This document shows positions 62,179-64,000 of a stretch of DNA of 64,000 nucleotides, piece after piece (positions within the stretch are counted from its first letter, which is position 1; each line of letters starts with the position of its first letter). Both the position numbers and the translations under genes were made by a program. The stretch lies in the NCBI RefSeq assembly GCF_018861005.1, contig NZ_JAHKQL010000008.1, positions 124,001 to 188,000 on the forward strand, given 5' to 3'. Below the pieces are notes generated by a model that did not search any database, was not told the DNA's origin, and saw nothing but the letters and a program-made list of their open reading frames with translations. Origin of the DNA: Polaribacter vadi (GTDB taxonomy: Bacteria > Bacteroidota > Bacteroidia > Flavobacteriales > Flavobacteriaceae).

Positions 62179-64000
62179 ATGCAAGAAACTAGAAAAGACG
62201 TTGTGCAGTTTATTAACTTACAGTTAGCTTCATTAGGTCAGCCTACTTTTAAAGACAAAAAAGGGGAATTTATAGATCCAAAATTTGAAGAATTAACTAG
62301 TGGCCTAGTAAAAAGTTTACAAGAAAAATCGAGATTATTATCAAATCATCATTCTCCTGTAGATACTAGGATTCAAAGTTTTATAGATGATTATTTAAAA
62401 GAAATTAAAATAGATAAACCAATTATTGTACCTAATAACACTTTAATTTTATCTAAAAAAGGACAAGCAAGAGAGGTTAGTTTACCTGTAGATGGAGATT
62501 CTTTTAAAAGCGATTTAGTCACATCAAGCAGAATAAAACAAGGTATTTTAAATAATCCTTTACATGATAAAAGAACTACAAAAGGTACTTTTCATATTGT
62601 AGAAGGAGATTTACCTGTGCCATTAGATAAATTTGAAGTACCAAAAATTGTATTTGCCCACTTTTTAAATGCTGCCTTTAATCCTACTGACGATTTAAAA
62701 ATATTACCATTTACTGCAGATCAAGACAATAAAGCAAAGGTAATGGCTTCTATGTTATTAAGACCAATTGTATGCCCAGAGGTTAAAGGTGTAATTCCAG
62801 AAAAATCTTTAGAAGTTCGCTTTTTTGTGCCTGGTAATTTAGTAAGTAATTTAGATTTTGTTGAATCTATTTTTGGTAATGCTGGCGATCCTAATTTAGC
62901 TCAAAATGATGCTGCTTTAGACACAGAACATTGGACAGGACATACAGGTTGTATTGTTTTAGCTCCACAATTATTAAAACTTAAAAAGAAAGAAGTTGGT
63001 TTACCTCATTTTGATGATGCCACAGAACGTCAGAAAAAAGATGGTATGTGTTGGAAAGATGAAAACGAACTTTATAATGAAGGTGGTGCTTTTAAAATAA
63101 CATGTAGAGATGAAAGAGGAGTTGTTGTTACTTTAATTGCAGATAATTATTATGGTTATTCTAAAAAAGAAATAAAAACACAAATTAGTTATTCTGCCAA
63201 TTTATACGGCTTATTAGAAGAAGAACATGCAGGTGGTGCAATTGCTTTTGCAAGAAGAGTTATGGGTGATACTTTAGATGGTAGAGACTATTCTGAGTTT
63301 CATAATTTTGAACATACTTTTGAGGATGTAAAACGACTTTTAGGAGATACAATTGATGTACAACCAGAGAATTATGCAATCGATAAAAAATACCCAAACA
63401 TTATCTATATTCCTGAGTTTGCTTATGTAAACATCAACAAAAACAACATTACTTGGATGCATAATAGCAGAAAGCAAAAACTAACACTTTCTCCTTACAA
63501 AACCTATGTACACCCAACAGGAAACAAATTTAAACTAGAAAAACATAAAGCTGTAAATTCTTGGAGAATTATAGATACGTTTGCAGAAGGTGTATTTTGC
63601 CATAAACCTTGTACAGTTTCTGGTGGTGGAAAATCTGAAATTTCTAAATCGATGCAAAATGCAATTACTTATAGTAATTTTAACATTATAGATATAGAAG
63701 AGGATTTTAAAAAAGCAGATGAAATTATTGAATTTGTATATTCTAACCGTTGGAAAATTAAAGACCCAAATAGACCAATATCTAGATCTTTTTTAAGTGA
63801 AAAAAGAAGTTTAAGTTCTGCTGTGAAATTATTAATACCTTCAGAACATAACTCAGATGAGTTTAATGAATTCTTAAAAAACATTCCTGTTCATATTCGT
63901 TCTTTAGTGCTTTTTGTAAAAAGATTGTACAGACAGGCTCATGGATATTTAAACTGGAAAGAATATATGTCTGTAGAGATTATCAACGGAAAAAAAGGTA
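62179..64000 (+). CDS. N-terminal part of a very large protein with a PEPCK-like phosphate-binding loop (runs off the window)
   Basis: An open frame from ATG 62179 to the window end, at least 607 residues, with no stop seen. There is no signal peptide. Landmarks are EHWTGHTGCIVLAP (about 254-267), ADNYYGYSKKEIKTQI (about 321-336), EEEHAGGAIAFARRVMG, and CTVSGGGKSEISKSM (478-492). The SGGGKS loop resembles the SGTGKT kinase-1a loop of phosphoenolpyruvate carboxykinases. A very large size with such a loop fits pyrophosphate-type PEPCK (about 1,100 residues), which has been reported from bacteria and amoebae. I recall the match only loosely and cannot verify it; a plain hypothetical label is the cautious call. 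Confidence 0.6.
   Translation, partial: MQETRKDVVQFINLQLASLGQPTFKDKKGEFIDPKFEELTSGLVKSLQEKSRLLSNHHSPVDTRIQSFIDDYLKEIKIDKPIIVPNNTLILSKKGQAREVSLPVDGDSFKSDLVTSSRIKQGILNNPLHDKRTTKGTFHIVEGDLPVPLDKFEVPKIVFAHFLNAAFNPTDDLKILPFTADQDNKAKVMASMLLRPIVCPEVKGVIPEKSLEVRFFVPGNLVSNLDFVESIFGNAGDPNLAQNDAALDTEHWTGHTGCIVLAPQLLKLKKKEVGLPHFDDATERQKKDGMCWKDENELYNEGGAFKITCRDERGVVVTLIADNYYGYSKKEIKTQISYSANLYGLLEEEHAGGAIAFARRVMGDTLDGRDYSEFHNFEHTFEDVKRLLGDTIDVQPENYAIDKKYPNIIYIPEFAYVNINKNNITWMHNSRKQKLTLSPYKTYVHPTGNKFKLEKHKAVNSWRIIDTFAEGVFCHKPCTVSGGGKSEISKSMQNAITYSNFNIIDIEEDFKKADEIIEFVYSNRWKIKDPNRPISRSFLSEKRSLSSAVKLLIPSEHNSDEFNEFLKNIPVHIRSLVLFVKRLYRQAHGYLNWKEYMSVEIINGKKG

Noticed and set aside
63669-63884. Minus-strand frame at the right edge
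   Set aside because: It is antisense to the continuous large plus-strand frame, which has family-like motifs.

Overview
This window is a stretch of chromosome from a marine-type member of the Bacteroidota, most likely family Flavobacteriaceae (Polaribacter or a close relative; the genus is a guess). The reasons are strongly AT-rich DNA, a type IX secretion C-terminal sorting domain (32652-34445), a HU-CCDC81/SPOR protein, DUF4292 and DUF2797 proteins, a SusC-like sequence block, and repeated upstream matches to the Bacteroidota sigma factor -7 element TAnnTTTG. No rRNA, tRNA, CRISPR array, transposase or prophage gene was seen. Coding density is high, and the first and last genes are cut by the window edges.

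Layout. 1-1092: the end of a LacI-type regulator and a Cof-type HAD phosphatase. 1101-3826 (minus): a likely four-gene operon of a DUF2797 protein, an unknown exported protein, a nitrilase and YjbQ. 3885-9388: a GH3-family protein, an exported OmpA-like/TPR-like protein and a MuiA/DUF4139 protein carrying an embedded SusC-like segment. 9385-14143 (minus): housekeeping genes (polyprenyl synthase, rlmN, queA, aroA). 14199-17303: a giant exported BNR-repeat protein. 17469-22784: a small membrane protein, a stand-alone PilJ/NarX-type sensor, MazG, PAP2, an alpha/beta hydrolase, an unknown protein and DprA. 22877-24846 (plus): HU/SPOR protein, acyl-CoA thioesterase, small MscS channel. 24913-29616 (minus): PfpI, then an operon of nucleotidyltransferase, TPR protein, DUF4292 protein and EnvC-like activator. 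29617-29985: an unusual repeat-rich intergenic region ending in a terminator-like hairpin just before an ABC-F gene. 31842-37742: PolB-like exonuclease, T9SS cargo protein, PhoB/PhoR-like two-component pair, purD.

37833-56208 is a polysaccharide locus, almost entirely on the minus strand. It holds a Wzz-like chain-length regulator, rfbB/rfbA/rfbC for dTDP-6-deoxysugar synthesis (no rfbD in the window), a nonulosonate-type cassette (SpsF-like cytidylyltransferase, NeuB-like synthase, KdsC-like phosphatase), a GT-B transferase with an HP motif, a Wzx flippase, two Wzy/WaaL-like membrane proteins, four further glycosyltransferases, and two closely related polyprenyl glycosylphosphotransferases flanking a GT2 gene. 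Together they would make nucleotide sugars, start repeat units on undecaprenyl phosphate, extend them, flip them, polymerise them and set chain length for an O-antigen or capsule containing a rhamnose-like sugar and an acidic nonulosonate.

56246-59963 (minus) holds a large protein with a nucleoside-phosphorylase-like C-terminus, a CtpA-type protease and rnpA. 60150-64000 (plus) holds an acyl-CoA dehydrogenase, an SGNH hydrolase and the start of a very large protein with a PEPCK-like phosphate-binding loop.

The most interesting signals are the hairpin and repeats in front of the ABC-F gene, the SusC-like block inside the DUF4139 protein, the KDN/sialic-acid-type cassette lacking an epimerase, the duplicated glycosylphosphotransferases, and the orphan sensor. 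I did not find one gene set that I can call a wholly new system with confidence.
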